A DNA stretch of 45,955 nucleotides from contig PEAK01000030.1 of NCBI GenBank assembly GCA_002753515.1, positions 1 through 45,955 of the forward strand, written 5' to 3'. Origin of the DNA: Magnetococcales bacterium (GTDB lineage Bacteria; Pseudomonadota; Magnetococcia; Magnetococcales; UBA8363). Below the pieces are notes generated by a model. It saw only the letters and a program-made list of their open reading frames with translations. It was not told where the DNA came from and did no database searches. The position numbers were made by a program, and so were the translations under genes. Positions 7,697-17,360 of the stretch are shown piece after piece. Positions within the stretch are counted from its first letter, which is position 1. Each line of letters starts with the position of its first letter.

Positions 7697-9203
7697 GGGT
7701 TGCATCCCCGATGGGCAATTTTATTTTAAAAGTGGCACCCTGACCAAGTTTACTTTCCACACGTATTTTTCCGCCATGTTCGTCAATGATCTGATGGGTA
7801 ATGAACAAGCCGAGACCCGTCCCTTTACCAGGTTCTTTCGTCGTATGGAATGGATCAAAAATAATTTGAAAGGAATCGGATGATAACCCTGGCCCGGTAT
7901 CGGTAACGCCAATCTCCAGGAAACCATCGTCCATTTCTCTGGAAATGATGGAAATCTTCTTCATTCCGCCAGACATTTCCATGGCTTCGACGGCATTTTT
8001 CAATAAATTGATAAAAACTTGCTGCAATTGTTGCCTGTTGGCAAAAACAGTATGTTCCATGTCCACCTGGATATCGACCTGGGTCTTGCCCATTTTACCA
8101 TGAATCAACAGCAGGGCGTCATTGATGGTGGAGAGCAGATGGGTCGGGCTTTTGGTGGAACACTGTTCCCGGGAAAATTCCAACACGGTTCTAACGATGT
8201 CACGCGTTCGGTCGGTTTCTGCAATGACATGGTTGATCAATCTGTTTTTAAGTTCAAGATCCGCTCCAGACATCTCGGAGAGAAGAAGTTCGGCAGATGT
8301 GGATATGTTGGACAACGGATTGTTGATTTCGTGGGCTATTCCCGCCAACATTGTTCCCAGAGATGCCAATTTCTCGGAACGCACTATTTCGCGGCGGTGT
8401 TCAAAAAGCTCCTCAAGCATGCGATTAAAAGCCAGATGCATGGAACGAATTTCGTCATCTTGCCGGGGCAAAATGGGCAACATGGAAAAATTGCCCGAAG
8501 ATATGCGATTCATGCTTGTTTCGAGGGAACGCAGGGGATTTGTGACGGATTGCACCATGAATTTGGTGGCAATGATGGTCGCAATAAGAAATGCTACCAG
8601 CAAAAAAAACAGGACCCACTTGATCGCCTGGAACAAGGCCTGAATGTGTTTGACCGCATCCAGGTTCAATTGTTCGACAATTTCCGTCACTATTTGTCCC
8701 TTGGTGCGAATGGATGCCTGCAATGATTGCGCTTGCGCGGATCCTTCCTGGAGCTGTGTCAACAACACATTGTATTCATGTAATATTTTAAGCATCCTGT
8801 TTCTGTTGACCGATTGGTTGTTGTATTGATAATCGACTTTTTCAAAGGGGAGCAACCATAGTTCACTGATTTTCAGCAGCCAGGATTGATCGTAAAGTCC
8901 CGCTTCATCCTTAATGATCTCTTGTGCCTTGGCCACGAACGCCAAGGATCGAACAATATCGCCCTGGTCGCGATAAAGAAAATAGTTCTTTTCAAAACGC
9001 CTTGCTTCCAGGGTAACATCATTCAGCCTGGATATGGCATAGTAGGATTCAATTCTTTTCTCTATCAACAGCATATTGAAAAATATAAACACCATGAACA
9101 ACACTTGAAAGAAAAAGCCAATGACATATCCAGTAGATATTTTTCTTCTGATACTGGAACGCTTTTTCTCTTTTTGTACCGTTTGCGGTGGGGTTGAATT
9201 CAA
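7689..9203 (-). CDS. Membrane sensor histidine kinase, partner of the NtrC-type regulator
   Basis: 504 residues: TM1 at ~27-50, a mostly helical periplasmic domain of ~140 residues with no recognisable ligand motif, TM2 at ~191-213, HAMP at ~215-268, then a kinase core with the phospho-accepting His in AHEINNPLSNI, the N box NLLKNAVEA, and the G boxes DTGPGL and GTGLGL. The kinase type is that commonly paired with NtrC-family regulators. Its 3' end overlaps the start of the regulator gene, so the two are translated together. Translation seems to start at TTG (9203) with AGGG eight bases upstream; no in-frame ATG occurs before the first membrane helix. Confidence 0.9.
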   Translation of the reverse strand: MNSTPPQTVQKEKKRSSIRRKISTGYVIGFFFQVLFMVFIFFNMLLIEKRIESYYAISRLNDVTLEARRFEKNYFLYRDQGDIVRSLAFVAKAQEIIKDEAGLYDQSWLLKISELWLLPFEKVDYQYNNQSVNRNRMLKILHEYNVLLTQLQEGSAQAQSLQASIRTKGQIVTEIVEQLNLDAVKHIQALFQAIKWVLFFLLVAFLIATIIATKFMVQSVTNPLRSLETSMNRISSGNFSMLPILPRQDDEIRSMHLAFNRMLEELFEHRREIVRSEKLASLGTMLAGIAHEINNPLSNISTSAELLLSEMSGADLELKNRLINHVIAETDRTRDIVRTVLEFSREQCSTKSPTHLLSTINDALLLIHGKMGKTQVDIQVDMEHTVFANRQQLQQVFINLLKNAVEAMEMSGGMKKISIISREMDDGFLEIGVTDTGPGLSSDSFQIIFDPFHTTKEPGKGTGLGLFITHQIIDEHGGKIRVESKLGQGATFKIKLPIGDATHA

Positions 9204-9257
9204 TGGCTAGCCCTGAGAAAAGAAGACCGGGTTCGTTGGTGAAGAGGCAGGAATTGA

Positions 9258-11102
9258 TTATGGGACTTCTTTATGACACTCAGAAGGGGAAAATACGGAA
9301 TAACTGTTTCTGCCCTTTTGCTTGACGACATACATGGCCGTGTCGGCGTGCATGATGAGCGTTTCAGGGTCCGTAGCGTGGCGTGGAAACAGGGCAATGC
9401 CCACGCTGGAACCGATTCGGCATTCGTGTGGCCCCAGTTGAAACGGTTCACTGAGCATGTCGATCAGCTTTTGCGCCACGATCACAGCATCTTCTTCACC
9501 TGAAATTTTACCTAGAATGATCGCGAACTCGTCCCCCCCTAAACGCGCCAACGTATCCGACTTGCGCAACAAAGATGTAACCCGGTGACCCACCGATACG
9601 AGCAGTTTATCCCCGACATCATGTCCCAGGGTATCATTGACCTGCTTGAACCAATCCAGGTCAAAAAACAGCAGCCCGATCACCGTTTTTTCACGCACGG
9701 CAAGGGAAATGCCCTGAACGAGACGTTCCTTGAACAATACCCGATTGGGCAATCCCGTCAGATCGTCATGAAGTGCGGCAAAAGCCAATTGTTGATGCAC
9801 CACTTCCAATTTTTTTTCCAATTTACGGCGTTCGATGATACCGGCCAGGGTATTGGCGATGGTCATCAGGAAGGCCTCTTCCTCAGGGGAATAGGGTAGA
9901 TCAGCGGGGATGTAACAATTCAAAATTCCCTGGAGGCGTTTTTGAAATATAATGGGAACACAATAATGACCATGATTGTGAATCCCTGCGAAACGGACTG
10001 TATGGTTTTCGTCCAGTTTATTGGAAAATATTGTCTTTCTGGTTTTGGCCGCTTGACCACAAAGACATTGACCCATGGAAAGACGAGCGCACAAGGCGAG
10101 CAAGGGAGGGGCCAGTCCTTTGGAGGCACGAAGTATCAGATCACCATTGGTTTCATCGACAATGAAAATGGATCCCTTACGCTCAATGGATAACCATGGA
10201 ACCGTCATGACGATTTCCAAGGCAACGTCGAGTTGTCTGTCCAGGGAGAGGGGCTCAAGGCTGGTTTCCAACAAGGCACTGATGGCAATTCGCGAGGCCT
10301 GACTCTGAATTTCATTTTTTTCCAACAACTTGAGATGGGTAATATCCTGAAATACCGCAACCGTTCCTCGTACCTGACCCGCCTCACACAGGGGCGTACT
10401 GGTGAATCGAACTGAGAAAAAGGTACCATCCTTGCGCCAAAAAACATCATCCCCAGAATGACGGGTCATTCCATCTTGCAAAACGGCACAAATCGGACAT
10501 TCCTCAATGGGATTAGGGGATCCATCCCTACGTTTGCCATGAATCGTGGCGTGCATGGGTTTACCCAGCAGTTCCTCCTGATTCCAGCCGAGTATTTTGG
10601 CTCCGGCCCGATTGATGAACCGGGTATTACCATCCAGATCCAAACCAAAAATTCCTTCCCCAGCCGCATCCAGTATCAAACGATTTTCATGATGCAAGCG
10701 GGAAATGGATTGTTCCACCAATCTTCTGCTCATATGGTTGCGGACGCGGGCCTGAATGACCGCCCTGCTGAACGGTTTGGAAATAAAATCAACGGCTCCC
10801 AAGTCAAATCCCTTGATTTCATCAACCTCGGCATCCAGGGCGGTAATGAAAATAACCATGATATTTTTGGTTTTTTCATTGACTTTCAGTCTTGTACACA
10901 CCTCATAGCCATCCATCCCCGGCATCATGATATCCAGCAAAATTAGATCCGGGAGTTCGGAACTGGCGATTTCCAGGGCGATGGAACCGTTTATGGCAGC
11001 GGAGATAGCATATTGGCCGCGCAATATTTCCGCCAGTAATGCAATGTTGGCTGGAATATCATCGACAATCAAAATTCTTTGCTGACTGGTTGTTTTATCC
11101 AT
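9258..11102 (-). CDS. Response regulator: REC-PAS-GAF-diguanylate cyclase
   Basis: About 614 residues. REC at ~7-120 (acceptor Asp in LILLDIMMPGMDG); PAS at ~145-275 with an unusual insert CPICAVL; GAF at ~285-445 with conserved MGQCLCG and HYCVPI; GGDEF at ~455-610 with HDDLTGLPNR, RLGGDEF and an inhibitory-site RKSD five residues before GGDEF. It should make cyclic di-GMP under control of phosphorylation and of signals bound by PAS and GAF. Its GAF domain is clearly paralogous to that of the hybrid kinase encoded upstream. The ATG at 11102 has GGAG nine bases upstream; an in-frame ATG at 11168 would only add a disordered 22-residue leader. It is co-oriented with the kinases on both sides. 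Confidence 0.88.
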   Translation of the reverse strand: MDKTTSQQRILIVDDIPANIALLAEILRGQYAISAAINGSIALEIASSELPDLILLDIMMPGMDGYEVCTRLKVNEKTKNIMVIFITALDAEVDEIKGFDLGAVDFISKPFSRAVIQARVRNHMSRRLVEQSISRLHHENRLILDAAGEGIFGLDLDGNTRFINRAGAKILGWNQEELLGKPMHATIHGKRRDGSPNPIEECPICAVLQDGMTRHSGDDVFWRKDGTFFSVRFTSTPLCEAGQVRGTVAVFQDITHLKLLEKNEIQSQASRIAISALLETSLEPLSLDRQLDVALEIVMTVPWLSIERKGSIFIVDETNGDLILRASKGLAPPLLALCARLSMGQCLCGQAAKTRKTIFSNKLDENHTVRFAGIHNHGHYCVPIIFQKRLQGILNCYIPADLPYSPEEEAFLMTIANTLAGIIERRKLEKKLEVVHQQLAFAALHDDLTGLPNRVLFKERLVQGISLAVREKTVIGLLFFDLDWFKQVNDTLGHDVGDKLLVSVGHRVTSLLRKSDTLARLGGDEFAIILGKISGEEDAVIVAQKLIDMLSEPFQLGPHECRIGSSVGIALFPRHATDPETLIMHADTAMYVVKQKGRNSYSVFSPSECHKEVP

Positions 11103-11244
11103 CCACAGGGACTCCGTGGCACCAAGGTGTGTTGGTTCAGTATGACCTGGCAGTTCAGACCGTGTCATTCAAAGGGAGTCGCCTCCACCAATGATATGAA
11201 TATATCTGTAAGGACACGATAGGAGATAGTGTAACAAGAAACGC

Positions 11245-11266
11245 CCCTTTGTTCCATACCAAAGGG
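11245..11266 (-). terminator. Hairpin after the hybrid kinase gene
   Basis: The inverted repeat CCCTTTG/CAAAGGG (11245-11251 and 11260-11266) lies just past the hybrid kinase stop codon. The minus-strand downstream sequence has no solid T run, so read-through into the REC-GGDEF gene is possible. Confidence 0.3.
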
Positions 11267-11272
11267 ATTGGT

Positions 11273-13738
11273 TCAGACGATGGCAATGTGCTCCAGGGCC
11301 TCCAGCAACACTTTTTTCCGTACTGGTTTGGCAAGATATCGGGTACATCCCGCTTCGCGACTGCGTATCTCCTCGCCCTCCATGGCGTGCGCCGACAGGG
11401 CAATGATTGGAATGGGGGAGCGTCCCAAATCCCGCTCCCATTGGCGAATCTCCCGCGTTGCGGTATAGCCATCCATTTTGGGCATTTGCACATCCATGAT
11501 CACCACGTCGAACGGGTGTTGCTTTATCTGCAACAAGGCTTCCAGTCCATCGTTGACCATGACGAGGTGGTAGGGCGTTTTGGCCAGGAAAGCCTCAAAC
11601 AATATGCGATTTTCCTCGGTATCTTCCGCCAGCAATACCCGCAACGGCTTGGCGATGGCATCAAGGGAAATACTGGATACCGAACCGGGGGCGAGCGTTG
11701 GTGCCACCTGCCGCATGGGCAATGCAAATGAAAAAACGCTCCCCCGGTCCACAACGCTCGTCACCATCATTCGCCCACCCATCAATTCAACCAAGCCACG
11801 GGAAATGGCCAATCCCAGACCCGTTCCGCCGTAACGTCGGGTAATGCCGACATCGCCCTGAACAAAATGTTCAAAGATTTTCTTGTGCAAATCCGGGTCA
11901 ATACCTATGCCTGTGTCCGTTACAGAAAACGCCAGCGTTTGCGGATTCTCGGGAGAAAGTGTGAGGCTGACCTCCACCCACCCTTTTTGGGTAAATTTAA
12001 TGGCGTTACTGACTAGATTGATCAACACCTGCCGCACTCGAGCATCGTCGCCCATGACGCGGTCGGGAATGTTAGCAGCGACGTAACTCCTCAAGGCGAT
12101 ATCCTTATTGGCCGCCGACAGGTACATGAGCTGAACGGTTTCCTCGACAATCTGACGCGGGGCATAAGCGACATCAGACAACAAAATTTTTCCCGACTCA
12201 ATGCGGGAAAAATCCAAAATATCGTTGATCACCCCGAGCAAGGCCTTGCCGGAAGATTGCATCGTTTCCGCGTAACGTTGTTGCTCGGCCGTTAACGAGG
12301 TTTCCAATAATAATTCCGCCATTCCCAGCACCACATTCATCGGGGTGCGTATTTCGTGACTCATAGATGCCAGGAAACGACTTTTTTCGCTGTTGGCTTT
12401 ATCGGCCAGCACCATCGCCCGTTGTAATTGTTCGTCCAATTGCTTGCGTTCGATGATGCCCGCCAAGGTATGTGCTACGGTATACAACAGCTCTTCTTCC
12501 TCCGTATCTTTGACGTGATCCTTGGGCATGTAAACATTCAGCACCCCCAGAAAACGTCCCCTGGCGGTGATGGGCAGGCAGTAATGGCTATGGGGCAGCA
12601 TCCCTTCACAACGTACCGTATGCCTGGGATCATCGGAATCGGCAAATATAAGCTGGTTGGATGCCATGGCCACACCACAAATGCATTGGCCAGTGACCAC
12701 CCGGGCACACGTCTGAATCAAGGAATCATGGATCCCTTTTTGCACCTTTAAAACCAATTCCCCGCGTTCGTCATCAAACAAAAAAATCACCCCTTTGTTC
12801 AAGGTGATCAACCAACTCGTCGTGAGTACCAGATCCAGGGCAATAGCCAACTGCTCATCCAAAGTGTTGGGATAGGTAACCAATTGCAATAATGCATTGA
12901 TTAAAATCTGATTTTGTAAAAGGCGTTGCGTCCTTCGTTCCTCTTTTTTGCGGGCGGTTACATCGCGGGCCACCGCCGAAAAAAATCTTTTACCGTTCAC
13001 CATCCAGGACGACAAAGCAACTTCCAGGGGAAACTCAGAACCATCCTTGCGTTTGGCAGCCAGATCAAACGTTTGGCCAAGCCAGCTCGTTCTATCGCTA
13101 TTGCGCATTTTAATGGCTGATTTTATACAAAAATTACGCGATCTCTCCGGTACGAGCGTGGTAAAATGCTTGCCAAAGATTTCCTCCTCTTGATAGCCGA
13201 AGATGGCCTGGGCACCTCGGTTCCAGAAGGTCAGGCGTCCCTCTTCGTCGGCGGATACAATAGCATCCCCTGCCGCATCCGCTATGTGGCGAATTTGCAG
13301 CTCGCTCTCTTGCAAAGCGGCTTCCATTCTTTTCTTGCCATGGATCAGGGATTGCTTTTCCAACACCCGTTCTATGGCATTGCGCAAAAGCTCGGGATAG
13401 TTGCTGCCGGTCTCCTTGACCACATAATCGGCAGCCCCCTGATGGATCGCTGCAATGGCCGTTTCCAGGTTACCGAAGCCCGACACCATGATCACTGGCG
13501 GGGAGGCTTGATGCGTCATCATTTGGCGCAAAACGCCCAGGCCGTCCAAATGGGGCATTTTGTAATCCAGAATCACCACATCGAAATGATCGCGTTGCAA
13601 TATTTCCAGACCCGACAGGCCATCGGCAGCCGTTTCGGTACGAATGCCGTATCGTCCCAGGCGGCGCTGAACCAACTGGGCCAAGGCTTCATCATCTTCC
13701 ATATAGAGAATGCGTGGATTTTTCTGCAACGCATCCAT
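11273..13738 (-). CDS. Soluble hybrid histidine kinase: REC-PAS-GAF-HisKA-HATPase-REC
   Basis: About 821 residues without membrane helices. Order: REC (~8-125, acceptor in VILDYKMPHLDG), PAS (~145-265), GAF (~285-435, with TGQCICG and HYCLPI), HisKA with SHEIRTPMNVVLGM, HATPase with NLVSNAIKF, DTGIGI and GGTGLGLAI, and a C-terminal REC (acceptor in VVIMDVQMPKMDG). It can both receive and pass on phosphate, so it fits the middle of a phosphorelay between the upstream Cache kinase/CheY-like pair and the downstream cyclase. The ATG at 13738 has AAGGGG eight bases upstream; a longer start at 13768 would overlap the preceding gene's end. The upstream stop codon lies only a few bases away, suggesting coupled translation. 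Confidence 0.88.
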   Translation of the reverse strand: MDALQKNPRILYMEDDEALAQLVQRRLGRYGIRTETAADGLSGLEILQRDHFDVVILDYKMPHLDGLGVLRQMMTHQASPPVIMVSGFGNLETAIAAIHQGAADYVVKETGSNYPELLRNAIERVLEKQSLIHGKKRMEAALQESELQIRHIADAAGDAIVSADEEGRLTFWNRGAQAIFGYQEEEIFGKHFTTLVPERSRNFCIKSAIKMRNSDRTSWLGQTFDLAAKRKDGSEFPLEVALSSWMVNGKRFFSAVARDVTARKKEERRTQRLLQNQILINALLQLVTYPNTLDEQLAIALDLVLTTSWLITLNKGVIFLFDDERGELVLKVQKGIHDSLIQTCARVVTGQCICGVAMASNQLIFADSDDPRHTVRCEGMLPHSHYCLPITARGRFLGVLNVYMPKDHVKDTEEEELLYTVAHTLAGIIERKQLDEQLQRAMVLADKANSEKSRFLASMSHEIRTPMNVVLGMAELLLETSLTAEQQRYAETMQSSGKALLGVINDILDFSRIESGKILLSDVAYAPRQIVEETVQLMYLSAANKDIALRSYVAANIPDRVMGDDARVRQVLINLVSNAIKFTQKGWVEVSLTLSPENPQTLAFSVTDTGIGIDPDLHKKIFEHFVQGDVGITRRYGGTGLGLAISRGLVELMGGRMMVTSVVDRGSVFSFALPMRQVAPTLAPGSVSSISLDAIAKPLRVLLAEDTEENRILFEAFLAKTPYHLVMVNDGLEALLQIKQHPFDVVIMDVQMPKMDGYTATREIRQWERDLGRSPIPIIALSAHAMEGEEIRSREAGCTRYLAKPVRKKVLLEALEHIAIV

Positions 13739-13743
13739 AACCA

Positions 13744-14199
13744 TCACCCCTTGGATAACAGGCAGCACGGATAAGACATGATTGCCATCATCACCCCCAT
13801 GCTTTGGATCGTCTTGGCAAAGGCAACGGGGTCCACCGGTTTGGTAACAAAATTATTGCATCCCAACTCATAGCACCGCTGCACCTCGTGCGGATCATTT
13901 GTAGTGGTAAGAATCACAACAGGTATGAGACGGGTCTCTTCGTGGTGTTTCATGGTATGCAAGACTTGATAGCCATCGACTTCCGGCATATTCAGATCAA
14001 GCATCACCAATAGATGGGAAGGTCGAACATGATCTGTGAATTGGCCTTGATTGAATAAAAAATCAAGAACCTCCTGACCGTTCTTGAGGCGCACAATGGG
14101 ATTGATGATGCCGGCACGTCGCAGGTTGCGTTCAATCAGGGTGGCGTGGGCATCTTCATCTTCAACCATGACTACGGTAACCGGCTGAATATCCTTCAT
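13744..14199 (-). CDS. Single-domain response regulator (CheY/Rcp1-like)
   Basis: 151 residues, a lone REC domain. Acidic pocket VEDED near residue 12, acceptor Asp in LLVMLDLNMPEVDG, conserved Thr in VVILTTTNDP, and Lys in FVTKPVDP. The pattern VEDE...LDLNMP is typical of Rcp1-like regulators that work with phytochrome or CHASE/Cache kinases. It lies between the Cache kinase gene (15 bases upstream) and the hybrid kinase gene (5 bases downstream), so it probably carries phosphate between the two. The C-terminus is longer than usual and ends in a short hydrophobic stretch. Confidence 0.88.
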   Translation of the reverse strand: MKDIQPVTVVMVEDEDAHATLIERNLRRAGIINPIVRLKNGQEVLDFLFNQGQFTDHVRPSHLLVMLDLNMPEVDGYQVLHTMKHHEETRLIPVVILTTTNDPHEVQRCYELGCNNFVTKPVDPVAFAKTIQSMGVMMAIMSYPCCLLSKG

Positions 14200-14214
14200 C
14201 GTGAGTTCACTCCG

Positions 14215-16209
14215 TCAGATGATTTCATGCCCGGGTGGAACCGCAGGGATCGCAATGCGAAAGGTCGTTCCCACCCCCAAGGTCGATTGACAACCGATCG
14301 TCCCCCCCAAACGTCGCACCAGGGTGCGGGCACACGACAGACCGATGCCATCCCCGGGGATATCCTGGCGTCCCACGCGTTGAAACATGGTAAATATTTT
14401 TGGAATATCCGCTTCTGCCATACCCCTGCCATTGTCTTCGATCACCAGGGTGACACCCTGATCCAGGGCATGATACTCGCCAAAAATGCGCACCACTCCA
14501 GGTCGAATGGGATCCAAATATTTAATAGCGTTGGACAAAAGGTTGCCAATGATCTGGTCCATGGCATCCCGGTCAGTGATCACCTGCGGCAGTGGGTCCA
14601 CTTGCACGGTGATGGCTGATTCTTTGATACCAAAGCCCATGGAGGCCACATTGTTGGCCACCAGCGCGCCCAGATCCACTGTCTCATACTGTAGCACCTT
14701 CCGCCCCAAACGGGAAATCTTTAATACCGCCTGTACCAGCCTGTCCATTTTATCGATTGAAGAACGTATGAAGCGCATGTCTTCCGGGATGCGGGATCGC
14801 AACAACGCCGCCACATTGTCCGGCAAAGTGTCCGAATCATCGGCCATGCCGACCGTAATCAATTGCTCAAGCTCATTCAGGTCCAACTGCAATTCTTCGG
14901 TAAACCCTTGGATACTCAACATGGGAGAACGCAGATCGTGCGAAACGATATAAGCAAAATTTTTCAGCTCATCGTTGGCCTGGGACAATTCCAGGGCGGT
15001 TCGTTTATGCTCCAACATTTCGCGTTTGACATCCCCCAGGGAGGATTGAATCCTGCCCGCCATACGGTCAAACGCCTCGCCCAATTGGCCGACATCATCC
15101 CGTCCGTGAATTCCGGTACGAACAGACAGATCATCTGCCGAAAAACGGGCTGCCGACCGACTCAAAATTTTCAAAAGTTGTGTTTGACGATGCACCATGA
15201 AGGAGTACAGTACTATCAACAGGAAAAACACCATGGCACCGACCCCGACCAATGCGATGACCTCTTGCAACAACGGATCATACAATTCCTTTTTGTCAAT
15301 CTTGACCACAAAACCCATGCCCCAGTTAGGGCTCAGTCGCAGATGACGCGTGGCACCAATCACCGAGACACCCCGATAATCCAAAGCATCCATGACCCCT
15401 TCATGACCTTCAACCGCCAATCGTGCCAGAATGCCCGGCATTTGCGAATGCAAAGGTTGCACAAATGTCCCATCGGGAAAGGTATATTTGGGCCTATTGA
15501 TGAAAAATCCCTGGTCATCAACCAGCAGCACATCGCCACTCCTGCCCAGGGTGTCTCCGGCATCGAAGAGACGTGACAACAGTACGTCAGAACGAATGGC
15601 ACCCACCAGCATGGCTTTCACCCTGCCGTCCGCGTCCAAAACCGGATAACTGATGCGGAATATCGGCGTTTGATCCTTGGAAAGCAGGCGGGCCCTACCC
15701 ATATACCCTTTGCCGGCCAGGAGTGCGTTGCGTATAAATTGATCGTAAACCAGTGGCTTCACATCAGGATTGGCTGTAGAAATGACAATTTGCCTGGAGA
15801 TGGACACCCACTCCAAAAATGAAAATTCAGGGTACCCGTCAACAATAGCCTGCAGGTGGGCACGAATTGATTGCCCTGTCGGATCAAGGGCTCTTTGCGA
15901 GGGGTCATCAATAAACAGCGGATGATCCGAAAAGGCGCGAATATCCTGCTGTTTGTCGAGCAACCAATCTTCCATATATTGCTTGTGCAAACTGGCTACC
16001 AGGGAAAGCTTATGAAACATTTGCGTACGGGTCTGATGGATGCGCCCATGGAAAGGGGTATGGGGTATCCCCAGCAGTACGACAGCGAGAATGGCGGACA
16101 AACTCAACCAGAACAAAAGACTGGACCAAAAGATCAGACGGGTTTCCAGATTCCAGCCCCGGCGATCCAGCCATGACCGGGGAGATTGTGTCGTACTCTT
16201 CACAATCAA
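14215..16209 (-). CDS. Sensor histidine kinase with double Cache domain
   Basis: 664 residues: a short cytoplasmic leader, TM1 at ~25-48, a large periplasmic double Cache (dCache) region to ~310 with the typical SYPVLDADGRVKAMLVG segment, TM2 at ~312-335, HAMP at ~337-390, then a HisKA domain with SHDLRSPMLSI and a HATPase domain with NLLSNAIKY, EDNGRG and GDGIGLS. The kinase core resembles bacteriophytochrome-type kinases that phosphorylate Rcp1-like regulators, and such a gene follows directly. Its start overlaps the stop of the upstream substrate-binding protein gene (ATGA at 16206-16209), so the two are translated together and the binding protein may present its ligand to the Cache domain (inference). 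Confidence 0.9.
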   Translation of the reverse strand: MIVKSTTQSPRSWLDRRGWNLETRLIFWSSLLFWLSLSAILAVVLLGIPHTPFHGRIHQTRTQMFHKLSLVASLHKQYMEDWLLDKQQDIRAFSDHPLFIDDPSQRALDPTGQSIRAHLQAIVDGYPEFSFLEWVSISRQIVISTANPDVKPLVYDQFIRNALLAGKGYMGRARLLSKDQTPIFRISYPVLDADGRVKAMLVGAIRSDVLLSRLFDAGDTLGRSGDVLLVDDQGFFINRPKYTFPDGTFVQPLHSQMPGILARLAVEGHEGVMDALDYRGVSVIGATRHLRLSPNWGMGFVVKIDKKELYDPLLQEVIALVGVGAMVFFLLIVLYSFMVHRQTQLLKILSRSAARFSADDLSVRTGIHGRDDVGQLGEAFDRMAGRIQSSLGDVKREMLEHKRTALELSQANDELKNFAYIVSHDLRSPMLSIQGFTEELQLDLNELEQLITVGMADDSDTLPDNVAALLRSRIPEDMRFIRSSIDKMDRLVQAVLKISRLGRKVLQYETVDLGALVANNVASMGFGIKESAITVQVDPLPQVITDRDAMDQIIGNLLSNAIKYLDPIRPGVVRIFGEYHALDQGVTLVIEDNGRGMAEADIPKIFTMFQRVGRQDIPGDGIGLSCARTLVRRLGGTIGCQSTLGVGTTFRIAIPAVPPGHEII

Positions 16210-17315
16210 CGGGGAGATACTCCATAGTCAAATTCATGGATACGGTACCGACTGGGGTCCGACAAAATCTGCACCCCCATCTCCCGATGAAAACACTTGG
16301 CGATCTCATCCCAGGGGTAGTCGGATGCCATTTTGCCGATATGACGCAAAAACGTAGCGGCGCGTCCCACATGACCGCTTTCCTTGACATCATTGGCTGG
16401 AATGACCGGCAAGGTCCACAGATTGCGAATGGTCTCTTTGGCCAACGTCAAGGTTTGTCGCCGTGACAGCGCAAAATCACGCCCCTGTAGGTTGCGAATG
16501 GCAATGGTCGACCAGGTGACAGCTCGGGAAAAATTGTTTTCCGATGCCTGAAGCCAGTTCAGTGCCCGAATCTCGGCCGCCACCAACAACAGGACCCGAT
16601 CAGGATAACGCTCGGCAAAAGGGCGTGAAAAATAGAGATAACCAACGCTCATGGCCCGATGGATCACCTTGTGGCCATATACAACGTTGGACACCGTTGG
16701 CGTGGGTTCCCAAGCGCCATAGGCGTCGATCTCACCCCGCGCCAACGCTTGCGGCATGAGGGACACCTCCATGGGGATCCAGGTTACATCGGCTTCGGTC
16801 AGTCCGTTGGCCGACAACGCGGTCAATAGCGCATAGTGGGCATTGGAACCAAAAGCATAGCCGATTCGTTGCCCCCGCAATTCGGACAGCAACTTGAATT
16901 CCCGGGCCACCACGGAAACATAATGAATATCGGCCAGGGAGGCCACTCGAATCTGGTCTTTCACACAGGCGGTGATCACAGGCATATCCCCGGCGATCCC
17001 CCCGACCAGTTGGCCATCGTGCATGGCACGGCTGACATCGGAACCTTTGAAATAGGGATAAAAGCGCGGAACGGCTCCCAACTGCTGCAGGTCACGGCGC
17101 AACACGGCATCGCGTTTCATCACCTCCGCGATGATGCCACTTGGCAACCACAGCGGTTGAATGCCAATATCCACGCGCCCTGAAGACGGCACCGGATCGC
17201 TTCCGGCGACAGAGGGGGCAGGGGTATGCGATGGATCATCCCCGGGATAAACCAAGCCGGGAAGACTCGATATCAGCCAAAACAACACCGCCACAATCGG
17301 ATGACATCGTTTCAT
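16206..17315 (-). CDS. Periplasmic substrate-binding protein (NMT1/SsuA-like), likely a sensor
   Basis: About 369 residues. A signal peptide (MKRCHP then a hydrophobic run to ~LVYPG) is followed by a type 2 periplasmic binding fold of the nitrate/sulfonate/taurine kind: DIGIQPLWLP, an internal LRGQRIGYAFGSNAHYAL, and ALARGEIDAYGAWEPTP. Such proteins normally feed an ABC importer, but no permease or ATPase gene is nearby. Instead the gene overlaps a Cache histidine kinase gene by four bases. The likely role is therefore ligand sensing for that kinase. The ATG at 17315 gives a clean signal peptide; a TTG at 17336 is possible but poorer. Confidence 0.82.
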   Translation of the reverse strand: MKRCHPIVAVLFWLISSLPGLVYPGDDPSHTPAPSVAGSDPVPSSGRVDIGIQPLWLPSGIIAEVMKRDAVLRRDLQQLGAVPRFYPYFKGSDVSRAMHDGQLVGGIAGDMPVITACVKDQIRVASLADIHYVSVVAREFKLLSELRGQRIGYAFGSNAHYALLTALSANGLTEADVTWIPMEVSLMPQALARGEIDAYGAWEPTPTVSNVVYGHKVIHRAMSVGYLYFSRPFAERYPDRVLLLVAAEIRALNWLQASENNFSRAVTWSTIAIRNLQGRDFALSRRQTLTLAKETIRNLWTLPVIPANDVKESGHVGRAATFLRHIGKMASDYPWDEIAKCFHREMGVQILSDPSRYRIHEFDYGVSPR

Positions 17316-17360
17316 GAGTGCCGCCCGGATTTTCAAAAGATGGTTGGCCGCTTGCGGCGG

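Noticed and set aside
8019-8726. 235-codon plus-strand frame
   Set aside because: Antisense to the histidine kinase gene, whose motifs are intact.
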